DNA from: JAILLW01 sp045640905
Lineage (GTDB): Bacteria > Bacillota > Clostridia > Lachnospirales > Lachnospiraceae
DNA length: 25,012 bases
Direction: 5' to 3'
NCBI GenBank assembly: GCA_045640905.1
Contig: JAZUFW010000001.1
Span: 1-25,012, forward strand
This document shows, piece after piece, positions 8,496 to 16,818 of this stretch. A model generated the notes under the pieces. The model ran no database searches. It was not told where the DNA came from and worked only from the letters and a program-made list of their open reading frames with translations. A program made the position numbers and the translations under genes. Every line of letters begins with the position of its first letter. Within the stretch, counting starts at the first letter, position 1.

Positions 8496-10261
8496 TGTTG
8501 TCACGTAAATGGGAAAATCTGATAATCGCCCTTCTTACTGCCATTTTGTCGGTGGCGGTTATCACTTTGTGCTTTGATTATTACTATGACTTAAATGATG
8601 ACGTGCTGATTAAGGATATTATTTCCGGTCAGTACAGCGGAGAACCGCTTTCGCGGAATATTCAGATGCAGTTTTTTATGAGCGGATTTTTTGCACTGCT
8701 TTATCGCATCTGTGGAAATATCGCCTGGTATGGCATTTTCCTTTTGATATTCCAATTCGGAAGTCTGTTTTTGATTACCTATGATACACTTTCGTTTTTT
8801 AGCGGGGAATCATTTATCGGGCTGAAAATCCTGACAGTACTGTCGGAAAATGCATTGCTTTGTTCGCTCATGCTGATGCATCTTTCGAACGTGCAGTACA
8901 CTGTCAGCGTAGCCATGATGTGCGGTGCCGTGATTTTTCACTTTGCCGTCACACCGAAAGAATATGATGCCAAACATTTTTTGATTCATAATATACCGAC
9001 ACTGATTATTTTATTTACGGCCTTTTTGCTTCGCTCGGAGATGTTTTTGCTGATGTGTCCTTTTATAGCGATAATCGGGATATGCAAATGGGGCCTGGAA
9101 CCGAAAGATGCGATATTTTCAAAAGAATCTCTGATGAAATATCTGTCGCTTGTGGGAATGGCACTTGTATTGGTGCTGGTTGGGTTTGTCGGTAATAAAT
9201 TATCGTATGCAAGCCCTGAATATAAAGAATTCAGTGATTTGTTTGATGAAAGAACGCGTCTTTACGATTACGAGGGTGTTCCTTCGTATGAGGATAATGC
9301 AGAGTTTTATGAAAGCATTGATTTGTCAAAAGAAGAACAGATTCTGCTTGAAAACTATAACTACGCTTTATGCGATAAATATGACAGCACTTTGATGGGA
9401 GCGGTTGCCGATTATTCAAAAACGGTTAATGCATCGAAGCAACCTTTTTCATCGAAATTCACAGAATCGCTAAGGCTGTATATTTATGAATTTACACACG
9501 GAAGAAATGATACAGGCAGTGATTATCCGTATAACTATGTGGTTATCGTTCTGTATGCTCTACTTTTGTTTATTTTGATCGGGACCCGGCATTTTGGCAG
9601 GATCTGGGAACCGATACTGCTTTTTGCAGTGCGAAGTGCGATATGGATGTATATTCTGATGGGTGGCAGATACCCTGACCGAATTACACATTCCTTGTAC
9701 TTTATTGAAATTGCACTGTTGCTTGCACTTATTTGTATTCACTTTGAAGAAGTAAACAAAAGGACGCTTCCTGTTTTGCTTATGTCATTAATAGGAATTG
9801 TTTTTGCGATTACGATTTGGCCTCAAAATTATGACGCATTAAAGGCCGATGCGACAAAAAGAGCGGAAACGAATGCTCCTTATATCGCACTTTATGAATA
9901 TATGAATTCACAGCCTGAAAACTATTATTATCTGGATGTTTATTCAACTGTTTCATATTCGGAAAAGATGTTTGACAGTATGAAGAATGTTTCCAAAGCC
10001 AATTCGGATCTTTTGGGCGGCTGGTTTGCATTGAGCCCCGTGTATCGGGAAAAGGCACAGAAGCTCGGAATCAGTGAACAGACAATAGATTCACAGCTGA
10101 CAGACAGTGATAAAGTTTTTTACGTAAAAAATGATACGGAGAGCATGGACTATCTGTATGATTACTACGCAAAATGGAATGTGGATATTTCCGTTACGGA
10201 AGAAGATATGATAGCAGATACATTTACGATATATCGAATAGAAAGATGTATGGAGGAATAG
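8495..10261 (+). CDS. Multi-pass membrane protein, possible GT-C glycosyltransferase
   Basis: The 588-residue protein has about 12 hydrophobic segments to about residue 450 and a soluble C-terminal tail of about 140 residues. Directly after the first membrane segment is an acidic cluster, DYYYDLNDDV (Asp28, Asp32, Asp35, Asp36), in the position of the first-loop catalytic acid of GT-C glycosyltransferases. I cannot name a family. The layout (N-terminal anchor, acidic loop, many helices, outer C-terminal domain) resembles the product of the gene at 5612, but I see no close sequence identity, so they probably attach different residues. Start and stop are tightly coupled: ATG 8495 shares its A with the wecE stop, and the stop lies one base before the ATG of the GT2 gene. 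Confidence 0.65.
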   Translation: MLSRKWENLIIALLTAILSVAVITLCFDYYYDLNDDVLIKDIISGQYSGEPLSRNIQMQFFMSGFFALLYRICGNIAWYGIFLLIFQFGSLFLITYDTLSFFSGESFIGLKILTVLSENALLCSLMLMHLSNVQYTVSVAMMCGAVIFHFAVTPKEYDAKHFLIHNIPTLIILFTAFLLRSEMFLLMCPFIAIIGICKWGLEPKDAIFSKESLMKYLSLVGMALVLVLVGFVGNKLSYASPEYKEFSDLFDERTRLYDYEGVPSYEDNAEFYESIDLSKEEQILLENYNYALCDKYDSTLMGAVADYSKTVNASKQPFSSKFTESLRLYIYEFTHGRNDTGSDYPYNYVVIVLYALLLFILIGTRHFGRIWEPILLFAVRSAIWMYILMGGRYPDRITHSLYFIEIALLLALICIHFEEVNKRTLPVLLMSLIGIVFAITIWPQNYDALKADATKRAETNAPYIALYEYMNSQPENYYYLDVYSTVSYSEKMFDSMKNVSKANSDLLGGWFALSPVYREKAQKLGISEQTIDSQLTDSDKVFYVKNDTESMDYLYDYYAKWNVDISVTEEDMIADTFTIYRIERCMEE

Positions 10262-10262
10262 G

Positions 10263-11189
10263 ATGAGCAAAGTCAGTTTTGTAATACCCTGTTACAGATC
10301 GGCTCTAACAATTGAATCGGTAGTTACCGAAATCAAAGAAACCATGGATTCTTTGGAAAAATATGAATATGAAATTATCCTGGTCAACGATTGTTCTCCG
10401 GATGAAACCTTTGAAGTGATTCGTTCTCTGGCCGAAAAAAACGATAACATTACCGGTATTAATTTGGCCAAAAATTTCGGACAGCATGCCGCATTAATGG
10501 CGGGTTTTCATGAAGTGACCGGAGATATTCTGGTATGCCTTGACGATGACGGACAGACGCCTGCCTGCGAGGTTTCGAAACTTTTAGCAGGTATAGAGGA
10601 CGGTGCAGATGTTGTTTACGCTCGTTATGCTCACAAAAAGCATTCATTCTTTAGAAATTTCGGCAGCAGAATCAATGATTTGATGACCAGAATTATGCTG
10701 GGCAAACCGAAAGATTTATATGTTTCCAGTTATTTTGCGGCCAAGAGATTCGTGGTCGATGAAATGATTCGGTATACATATGCATTTCCCTATGTCATCG
10801 GATTGGTGCTTCGTACGACCAAGAACATCATAAATGTGGACGTTAATCACAGAAACCGTGAAGTGGGAGAGTCCGGATACACCTTCGGAAAACTAATGTC
10901 CTTGTGGTTTAACGGCTTTACGGCCTTTTCGGTTAAGCCTCTTAGAATAGCTACCGCAACAGGTGGCATAGCGGCCGTATGCGGATTCTTATACGGCATT
11001 TATACAATTATTAAAAAGATATTTATTAAGCCCGATGATTTGACAATAGGATTTTCGGCACTGATGAGTGTGATTGTGTTTATGAGCGGACTAATCCTCA
11101 TAATGATGGGACTTGTCGGTGAATATATGGGCAGGGTTTATATTTCGATGAATAATTCTCCCCAGTTTGTGGTAAAGGAAAAGGTATGA
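10263..11189 (+). CDS. GT2 glycosyltransferase, DPM1/GtrB/ArnC type (polyprenyl-phosphate sugar synthase)
   Basis: The 308-residue protein has a GT2 catalytic domain (about 1-220) with VND (41-43) and the metal-binding DDDGQ (94-98), followed by two C-terminal membrane segments (about 228-250 and 263-288). This arrangement is that of GtrB, ArnC and bacterial dolichol-phosphate-mannose synthase homologues. They move one sugar from a nucleotide carrier to undecaprenyl phosphate, making a lipid donor used on the outer face. The sugar cannot be read from sequence. It sits between two GT-C-like genes and the ligase-like gene, which fits supply of their donor. ATG 10263 has GGAGG (10252-10256) 6 bases upstream, and its stop overlaps the next start as ATGA. 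Confidence 0.9.
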   Translation: MSKVSFVIPCYRSALTIESVVTEIKETMDSLEKYEYEIILVNDCSPDETFEVIRSLAEKNDNITGINLAKNFGQHAALMAGFHEVTGDILVCLDDDGQTPACEVSKLLAGIEDGADVVYARYAHKKHSFFRNFGSRINDLMTRIMLGKPKDLYVSSYFAAKRFVVDEMIRYTYAFPYVIGLVLRTTKNIINVDVNHRNREVGESGYTFGKLMSLWFNGFTAFSVKPLRIATATGGIAAVCGFLYGIYTIIKKIFIKPDDLTIGFSALMSVIVFMSGLILIMMGLVGEYMGRVYISMNNSPQFVVKEKV

Positions 11190-13810
11190 GAAAGACACTG
11201 TATGTATCAAGCGCGATAAAAATAATAATAGCTGTTTTGGCTCTTTTGGGAATAATAACCGTGTTCCCGTTGAGACTATACAAAACCGACACTCGTGTCG
11301 GAACTAATCCTGTAACATCGGAATCGACACAGATTATTAATTATGAAAATACGGTAAAGGAGGTTTTCGTTCCGAACGGAAATTACCTTAAGGAGATTCA
11401 TCTTTATGTTACGGAAGGTTATCCCGGAAAGACATTTGACTTTACGGTTATCAGTTCAAAAACAGGTGAAGTTGCACGTGAAAAGGTCGTAATTCCGGAT
11501 AATTTGCCACAGTACGTTAATATCCCCATGGACATAGACATGGTTTTGGAAGATCCGTATTTTATAGTCATCGAATCGTTACGCAGCCTTTATGTGGGGA
11601 TGGAAAACTTTAATCCCGACGAAATTGTTACCGCTGTTCCGTATTACAACGAAGACATAATCGAAAACAAGATCATCACCATGGATTTTATATATTCCGA
11701 ACCTTTCGGCCTTGGCAGATCGTTAATAATAATTGGCGGAATATTGGTTTTTGCGGCAGCTTTGATTTTGGCAGTGAATGCGGCAGCAAAGAAAAATCCC
11801 GGCAAGCTTATCACATATGAGCAGCTCCTTAAATATACTCTTAATCCCTTAATTGTACTGGGAGGAATTGCGTGTCTCATATGCATTTTTATGGGACTTG
11901 TTTCGACACATTTGCTCGATAATGCCGTAGCTGTGATTGCGGTTATACTGCTGATGCTGATTATGCTTTATGCCGTTAACCATGACAGGACCGGTGATAC
12001 GCCCATAGTGACGGCAGAGTATATAAAGAATCATTTCTCCGAGATACTGCAAAGTATTGCCATAGCAGGAGCACTGCAGGGATGCTGCGAATACGTATCG
12101 GGACTTTATGATATTAACCATTACGTAGCCGAGCGTAAGGAGATGATTTGGTTTGCGTTTATCATAATAACCATGTTCTCCGTTAACGAAATATTTAACG
12201 TATACAACCTCGGATATGTAATAGTGGCTTCCGTAGCCGGTATTTTCTATTACAGAAATCATATAAATGCCGAAATGAGCGCCGATGAACTTTTCGTTCA
12301 AAAGGGCAATGTCATTATTGCCGTTTTGCTCGGCTTCATTTTGATTAGAACAGTTAAAGGCTTAATCCAAAAGAAGCTTGCCATGCCGAGAGTGGGATAC
12401 GCTGTATTGATGGCCGTGTATTTTGCATTGATCATCATATTCAGAAACACCCGCATGTGGACGGTTACTCTGGCAGTTATTTTTACACTCCTTTATCTTA
12501 ATTTTGGTATGTGGGAGCGTAAAAAGAGCTTTAATACAAATGTCGTACGCGGAATTATTATTCAGTTTATTTTAATGACGCTTTGGACCTGGTGCTACAG
12601 ACCTTACTGCACCTACAGAAGTGCCAGATTCCCGCATTATTTCCATACGGTTACCGTTACTGCTACATATATGACACTTGTGTCATGCATTGTTCTTCTT
12701 TTGCTGCTTAGTAAGATATGCAAACTCGTATTTACGAAGGATGATAACGGCCAAAAAGTCCTTTCGGGAACATTTACTTTAAAGGATATATGGAAGGAAC
12801 TTGCGCTTTTATCCGTAGCGGTAACATATCTTTTGCTTACGCTCGGAAGAACAGGTTATTTTACGGCAATAATCGTCTTTGCATTCATATTTATCATTAT
12901 GCTCCGGTGCAGACAAAAGGGCGTATTTAAGCTCTATTTAAAGACCTTTGGATTCATCCTCGCAGGAGTAATAGTGTTTATTCCCGTTATCTTCGAAATT
13001 CAAAGAACGATTCCCTGCATAGTGTCAAATCCTCACGAATATGAGGTGGACAGATTCGAAGATGAAGTTCTTAGAAAGCATAATTTGAGCGCAGATGAGT
13101 ATATGACAGTTGGCCGCTTAATAGAGACATTCGCGGACAAAATACTTGGAATTGATGAAGCTTTTTTTGACATATATCATGAGGATGAAAAAAATAAGAC
13201 AGTATTAGGTGAATATACGGCTACAGTAGAGTCTATTTGGACAATAATGGGATATCACTGGCCCGGATATGAAATTTCAGATGATGCTTGGGATAAGCAG
13301 CCCGAAGATGAACTGTTGGATGCTTATTTGATGAAGAACTTGGATGAATATTATTCTAGTCCCATTACCGAAATAAAGGACTTAAATGTGTTAGCGAATA
13401 TGCCTTTCGATCAGAAAATGGAAAATTACACGAACGGACGTCTCGACATTTACAGAGGGTATCTTGCTGCACTCGATATGAAGGGGCATAACGAAATGGG
13501 ATTGATGGGGCTTGACGGAAAGATGATGGTTCATGCCCATGATGTATATATTCAGGTTTGCTACGATCACGGTATTCCTACCGGAATAGTATTTGTGATA
13601 TTCGGAGCGGTTTCGTTTATACTGAGTGTTTTGTATTTCAAAAAGTCAACAGATAAATACAGTGCGACACCCATGCTTTTAATCATGACACTGGCCATAG
13701 CCGGTATAGTCGAATGGGTCTATCATGTTTCGGAGCCTGTCGGATTTGCTATGCTCCTAAGCCTCGCACCGCTTCTATTTTTTAAAGAAAGCAAGGAAGT
13801 AATTAAGTAA
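11186..13810 (+). CDS. Large membrane protein of the O-antigen ligase / Wzy polymerase superfamily with N-terminal ectodomain
   Basis: The 874-residue protein starts with one membrane segment (about 9-27), then a beta-rich domain outside the membrane (about 30-172), then about twelve membrane segments. Two features point to the Wzy_C/WaaL superfamily: GRTG (554-557) at the start of a membrane helix, and a very large outer loop (about 605-785) ending in HAHDVYIQVCYDHGI (His783, His785), the counterpart of the HNxYL motif near the ligase active site. Such enzymes either polymerise repeat units or transfer a finished glycan from undecaprenyl diphosphate to lipid, protein or wall acceptors. The acceptor here is unknown. 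The ectodomain, unusual for WaaL, could bind the acceptor or glycan. The start overlaps the GT2 stop (ATGA), and its stop overlaps the dehydratase start. Confidence 0.7.
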   Translation: MRKTLYVSSAIKIIIAVLALLGIITVFPLRLYKTDTRVGTNPVTSESTQIINYENTVKEVFVPNGNYLKEIHLYVTEGYPGKTFDFTVISSKTGEVAREKVVIPDNLPQYVNIPMDIDMVLEDPYFIVIESLRSLYVGMENFNPDEIVTAVPYYNEDIIENKIITMDFIYSEPFGLGRSLIIIGGILVFAAALILAVNAAAKKNPGKLITYEQLLKYTLNPLIVLGGIACLICIFMGLVSTHLLDNAVAVIAVILLMLIMLYAVNHDRTGDTPIVTAEYIKNHFSEILQSIAIAGALQGCCEYVSGLYDINHYVAERKEMIWFAFIIITMFSVNEIFNVYNLGYVIVASVAGIFYYRNHINAEMSADELFVQKGNVIIAVLLGFILIRTVKGLIQKKLAMPRVGYAVLMAVYFALIIIFRNTRMWTVTLAVIFTLLYLNFGMWERKKSFNTNVVRGIIIQFILMTLWTWCYRPYCTYRSARFPHYFHTVTVTATYMTLVSCIVLLLLLSKICKLVFTKDDNGQKVLSGTFTLKDIWKELALLSVAVTYLLLTLGRTGYFTAIIVFAFIFIIMLRCRQKGVFKLYLKTFGFILAGVIVFIPVIFEIQRTIPCIVSNPHEYEVDRFEDEVLRKHNLSADEYMTVGRLIETFADKILGIDEAFFDIYHEDEKNKTVLGEYTATVESIWTIMGYHWPGYEISDDAWDKQPEDELLDAYLMKNLDEYYSSPITEIKDLNVLANMPFDQKMENYTNGRLDIYRGYLAALDMKGHNEMGLMGLDGKMMVHAHDVYIQVCYDHGIPTGIVFVIFGAVSFILSVLYFKKSTDKYSATPMLLIMTLAIAGIVEWVYHVSEPVGFAMLLSLAPLLFFKESKEVIK

Positions 13811-15684
13811 TGGAAAAAGCAACTGTCAATGTCAAAAAACTATACAGAAGAACCGCGCTGATTATCTACGATATTATCAGTGTGATTGCTTCGAGCTTTT
13901 TGGCCATCTTAATTCGATACAATTTTGATTATTCGGATATTCCGCAACATTTCATATCGCCGATTATGAAATTTTTGCCTTTCGGAATTGTGCTGACGAT
14001 TCTCATTTTATGGATTTTCAGAATGTACAGTTCGCTGTGGGCTTTTGCCGGTGAAACCGAGCTTCAAAACCTCGTTATTTCATCTGTCATATCGACCATA
14101 GTTCAGGCTGTCGGACTGCAGTTTTTCAAAAGCAAAGGATATCAGGCAGTTCCCAGCAGTTATTACTTCCTCTATATGTTCTGTATGATCAGTCTCCTTT
14201 TTGTGAGCCGTTTTTCATACAGGTTTTTGCGCAGCCTGAAGCATAAAAATCAGAATAGAAAAAATACCATATCAGTAATGGTTATAGGCGCGGGTGAAGC
14301 TGCCAACGTAATTATCAAAGAGATTGTTAATTCCAATTTTTCTACCATGGTTATCCGCTGCATCATAGATGATGACAAGGGTAAGTGGGGCAGATTTATA
14401 CAGGGAATCAAAGTTGTGGGTGGCAGAGATAAAATTATCGAATATGCCGACCTTTATGAGATAGATGAAATCATAGTGGCTATGCCATCCATTTCGAAGC
14501 CCGAGCTTTCACAGATCCTCGATATATGTAAGGAAACCAACTGTAAACTTAGATCACTTCCCGGAATGTACCAGCTGGTTAACGGTGAAGTATCCGTAGC
14601 AAAGTTGCGTGATGTTGAAGTAGAGGATTTGCTGGGCAGAGATCCTATCGAGGTAGACCTCGATTCCATTTTGGGTTATGTCAGCAACCGTCGTGTCATG
14701 GTTACAGGCGGAGGAGGCTCCATAGGTTCCGAGCTTTGCAGACAGATAGCCAGTCACAATCCTACACAACTTATTTTGGTTGATATTTACGAAAACAGTG
14801 CTTATGAAGTTGAGCAGGAACTTCGTAAAAATTATCCGAATTTGAATCTGGTGGTACTTATAGCATCTGTTCGAAATACCAACAGAATGAATTATATTTT
14901 TGAAAATTATAAGCCCGAGATAGTTTACCATGCTGCTGCACACAAACATGTTCCGCTGATGGAAACGAGCCCCAACGAGGCTATTAAAAATAATGTATTC
15001 GGCACCTGGAAAACCGCTCAGGCAGCTGCCATGAACGGAACCAAGAGATTCGTTATGATCAGTACCGATAAAGCGGTTAATCCCACCAATATTATGGGAG
15101 CATCAAAGCGCATTTGCGAAATGATTATACAGACCTTCAACAGACACTTTGATACGGAGTTTGTGGCCGTCAGATTCGGTAATGTTTTAGGCTCGAACGG
15201 ATCGGTTATTCCGTTGTTTAAAAAGCAGATTGAAGCGGGTGGACCGGTTACGGTAACGCACCCTGATATTATCAGATATTTCATGACCATTCCTGAGGCA
15301 GTTTCTCTTGTGCTGCAGGCCGGAGCCTATGCCAAAGGTGGAGAAATATTTGTCCTTGATATGGGGAAACCCGTTAAAATCCTGGATTTGGCCAAGAATT
15401 TAATCCGTTTGTCGGGATATAAAGTTGATGAAGATATCAAGATAGAATTTACGGGTCTTCGCCCCGGAGAGAAATTGTATGAAGAATTGCTCATGGATGA
15501 AGAGGGATTGACGGAAACCGCCAATAAATCAATTTTCATCGGAAAACCTATCGAGATTGATGAGGATTTATTCTTCAAGCAGCTAAAGAGACTTAAAGAC
15601 GAATCTATGAACGAAAGTGCCGATATTCGACCTTTGGTTAATGACATAGTACCTACCTACAATTATCAAAAGAAGGCTGATTAA
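13810..15684 (+). CDS. pglF: PglF/CapD-type membrane UDP-GlcNAc 4,6-dehydratase
   Basis: The 624-residue protein has four N-terminal membrane segments (about 15-145), a first Rossmann-like domain (VMVIGAGEAAN, about 156-166) and a C-terminal extended SDR domain with the cofactor loop GGGGSIG (300-306). The active-site segment STDKAVNPTNIMGASK (418-433) has Met429 in place of the usual Tyr, with Lys433 retained; this substitution is normal for the PglF/FlaA1/CapD group. The enzyme converts UDP-GlcNAc to UDP-4-keto-6-deoxy-GlcNAc, the substrate of the aminotransferase gene that follows directly. ATG 13810 overlaps the ligase stop by one base, with AAGGAAG upstream. Length and domain order match full-length PglF, WbpM and CapD. 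Confidence 0.93.
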   Translation: MEKATVNVKKLYRRTALIIYDIISVIASSFLAILIRYNFDYSDIPQHFISPIMKFLPFGIVLTILILWIFRMYSSLWAFAGETELQNLVISSVISTIVQAVGLQFFKSKGYQAVPSSYYFLYMFCMISLLFVSRFSYRFLRSLKHKNQNRKNTISVMVIGAGEAANVIIKEIVNSNFSTMVIRCIIDDDKGKWGRFIQGIKVVGGRDKIIEYADLYEIDEIIVAMPSISKPELSQILDICKETNCKLRSLPGMYQLVNGEVSVAKLRDVEVEDLLGRDPIEVDLDSILGYVSNRRVMVTGGGGSIGSELCRQIASHNPTQLILVDIYENSAYEVEQELRKNYPNLNLVVLIASVRNTNRMNYIFENYKPEIVYHAAAHKHVPLMETSPNEAIKNNVFGTWKTAQAAAMNGTKRFVMISTDKAVNPTNIMGASKRICEMIIQTFNRHFDTEFVAVRFGNVLGSNGSVIPLFKKQIEAGGPVTVTHPDIIRYFMTIPEAVSLVLQAGAYAKGGEIFVLDMGKPVKILDLAKNLIRLSGYKVDEDIKIEFTGLRPGEKLYEELLMDEEGLTETANKSIFIGKPIEIDEDLFFKQLKRLKDESMNESADIRPLVNDIVPTYNYQKKAD

Positions 15685-15685
15685 T

Positions 15686-16813
15686 ATGAAGAGAATTTAT
15701 TTATCTTCGCCCACGATGCACGGCGAAGAACAGAAATTTGTTAACGAGGCATTTGATACCAACTGGATAGCTCCGCTGGGACCGAATGTTTCGGCTTTGG
15801 AAAACGAGATGGCCGAGTACATGAAAGAAGGAATTTATGCAAGCGCCTTAAGCGCCGGAACCGCAGCACTGCATATGGCATTAAAGTGTGTAGGCGTAGG
15901 ACCGGGCGATATTGTTTTTGCTCCTTCTTTGACGTTTTCCGCTACCGTTAATCCTATCTCTTATGAAGGAGCCACACAGGTCTTTATTGATTCCGAATAT
16001 GACACTTGGAATATGGACCCCGAAGCATTAAAGAAAGCTTTTTTGAAATATCCCAATCCCAAGGCTGTTATGGTGGTTCATTTATACGGAACACCTGCCA
16101 AGATTGATGAGATACTGGAAATCTGTAACGAACATAATGTTCCTTTGATTGAGGATGCGGCCGAATCGTTATCATCCACCTATAAAGGTCGTCAGACAGG
16201 AACATTCGGACGAATAGGCATTATTTCGTTTAACGGAAATAAGATAATAACCACCTCCGGAGGTGGAATGATGCTTTCAAAGAACGAAGAATATACAAAG
16301 AAAGCGACATTCCTGTCAACTCAGGCCAGAGACCCGGCCAGATACTATCAGCATTCAAATATAGGATATAACTACAGAATGTCCAATGTGGTAGCGGGAA
16401 TCGGCAGAGGACAGTTATTGCATTTGGAGGAACATAAAGCACTGAAAAAAGCAATTTATGCCAAGTACAAGGAAGCTTTTTCAGACATTCCGGAAATAAG
16501 CATGAACCCCATGAATCCTGATGCCGACGCTAACTGCTGGCTTTCCTGCATGCAGATTAAAAAGGGCTCATCGGTTACTCCGAATGATGTCATGGATGCG
16601 CTGCAGGATAAATGTAACGCAGAATCCCGTCCCATATGGAAGCCCATGCATCTTCAACCCATATTTGCCGACAGAGATTACATCAAGGCAGGCGAAAAGG
16701 ATGTCAGTGCGGATATTTTCGAAAACGGTCTGTGTCTTCCTTCGGATATTAAAAATACTCAGGAAGATATGGAACTTATTATTAATACAGTCAGAAGCTT
16801 ATTCGGAAAGTGA
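15686..16813 (+). CDS. pglE: PglE/EpsN-type UDP-4-keto-6-deoxy-HexNAc aminotransferase
   Basis: The 375-residue DegT-family enzyme shares with Campylobacter PglE the segments NWIAPLG, VHLYG-PAK-DEI, LIEDAAE, FNGNKIITTSGGGM, STQARD, GYNYRMSNV-AGIG and SRPIWKPMH. Lys186 (in NGNKI) is the PLP lysine and Asp157 the PLP-nitrogen partner. PglE converts UDP-4-keto-6-deoxy-GlcNAc to UDP-4-amino-4,6-dideoxy-GlcNAc, the precursor of bacillosamine; EpsN of Bacillus is a close relative. Its position one base after the dehydratase gene supports this two-step pair. The third enzyme of the pathway, the acetyltransferase PglD, is not in the window, so the fate of the 4-amine is open. AGAAGG upstream serves ATG 15686. 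Confidence 0.92.
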   Translation: MKRIYLSSPTMHGEEQKFVNEAFDTNWIAPLGPNVSALENEMAEYMKEGIYASALSAGTAALHMALKCVGVGPGDIVFAPSLTFSATVNPISYEGATQVFIDSEYDTWNMDPEALKKAFLKYPNPKAVMVVHLYGTPAKIDEILEICNEHNVPLIEDAAESLSSTYKGRQTGTFGRIGIISFNGNKIITTSGGGMMLSKNEEYTKKATFLSTQARDPARYYQHSNIGYNYRMSNVVAGIGRGQLLHLEEHKALKKAIYAKYKEAFSDIPEISMNPMNPDADANCWLSCMQIKKGSSVTPNDVMDALQDKCNAESRPIWKPMHLQPIFADRDYIKAGEKDVSADIFENGLCLPSDIKNTQEDMELIINTVRSLFGK

Positions 16814-16818
16814 TTTCA

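Noticed and set aside
15061..15111. Inactivating Tyr-to-Met change in the dehydratase active site
   Set aside because: Met at this position is the normal state in the PglF/FlaA1/CapD group.
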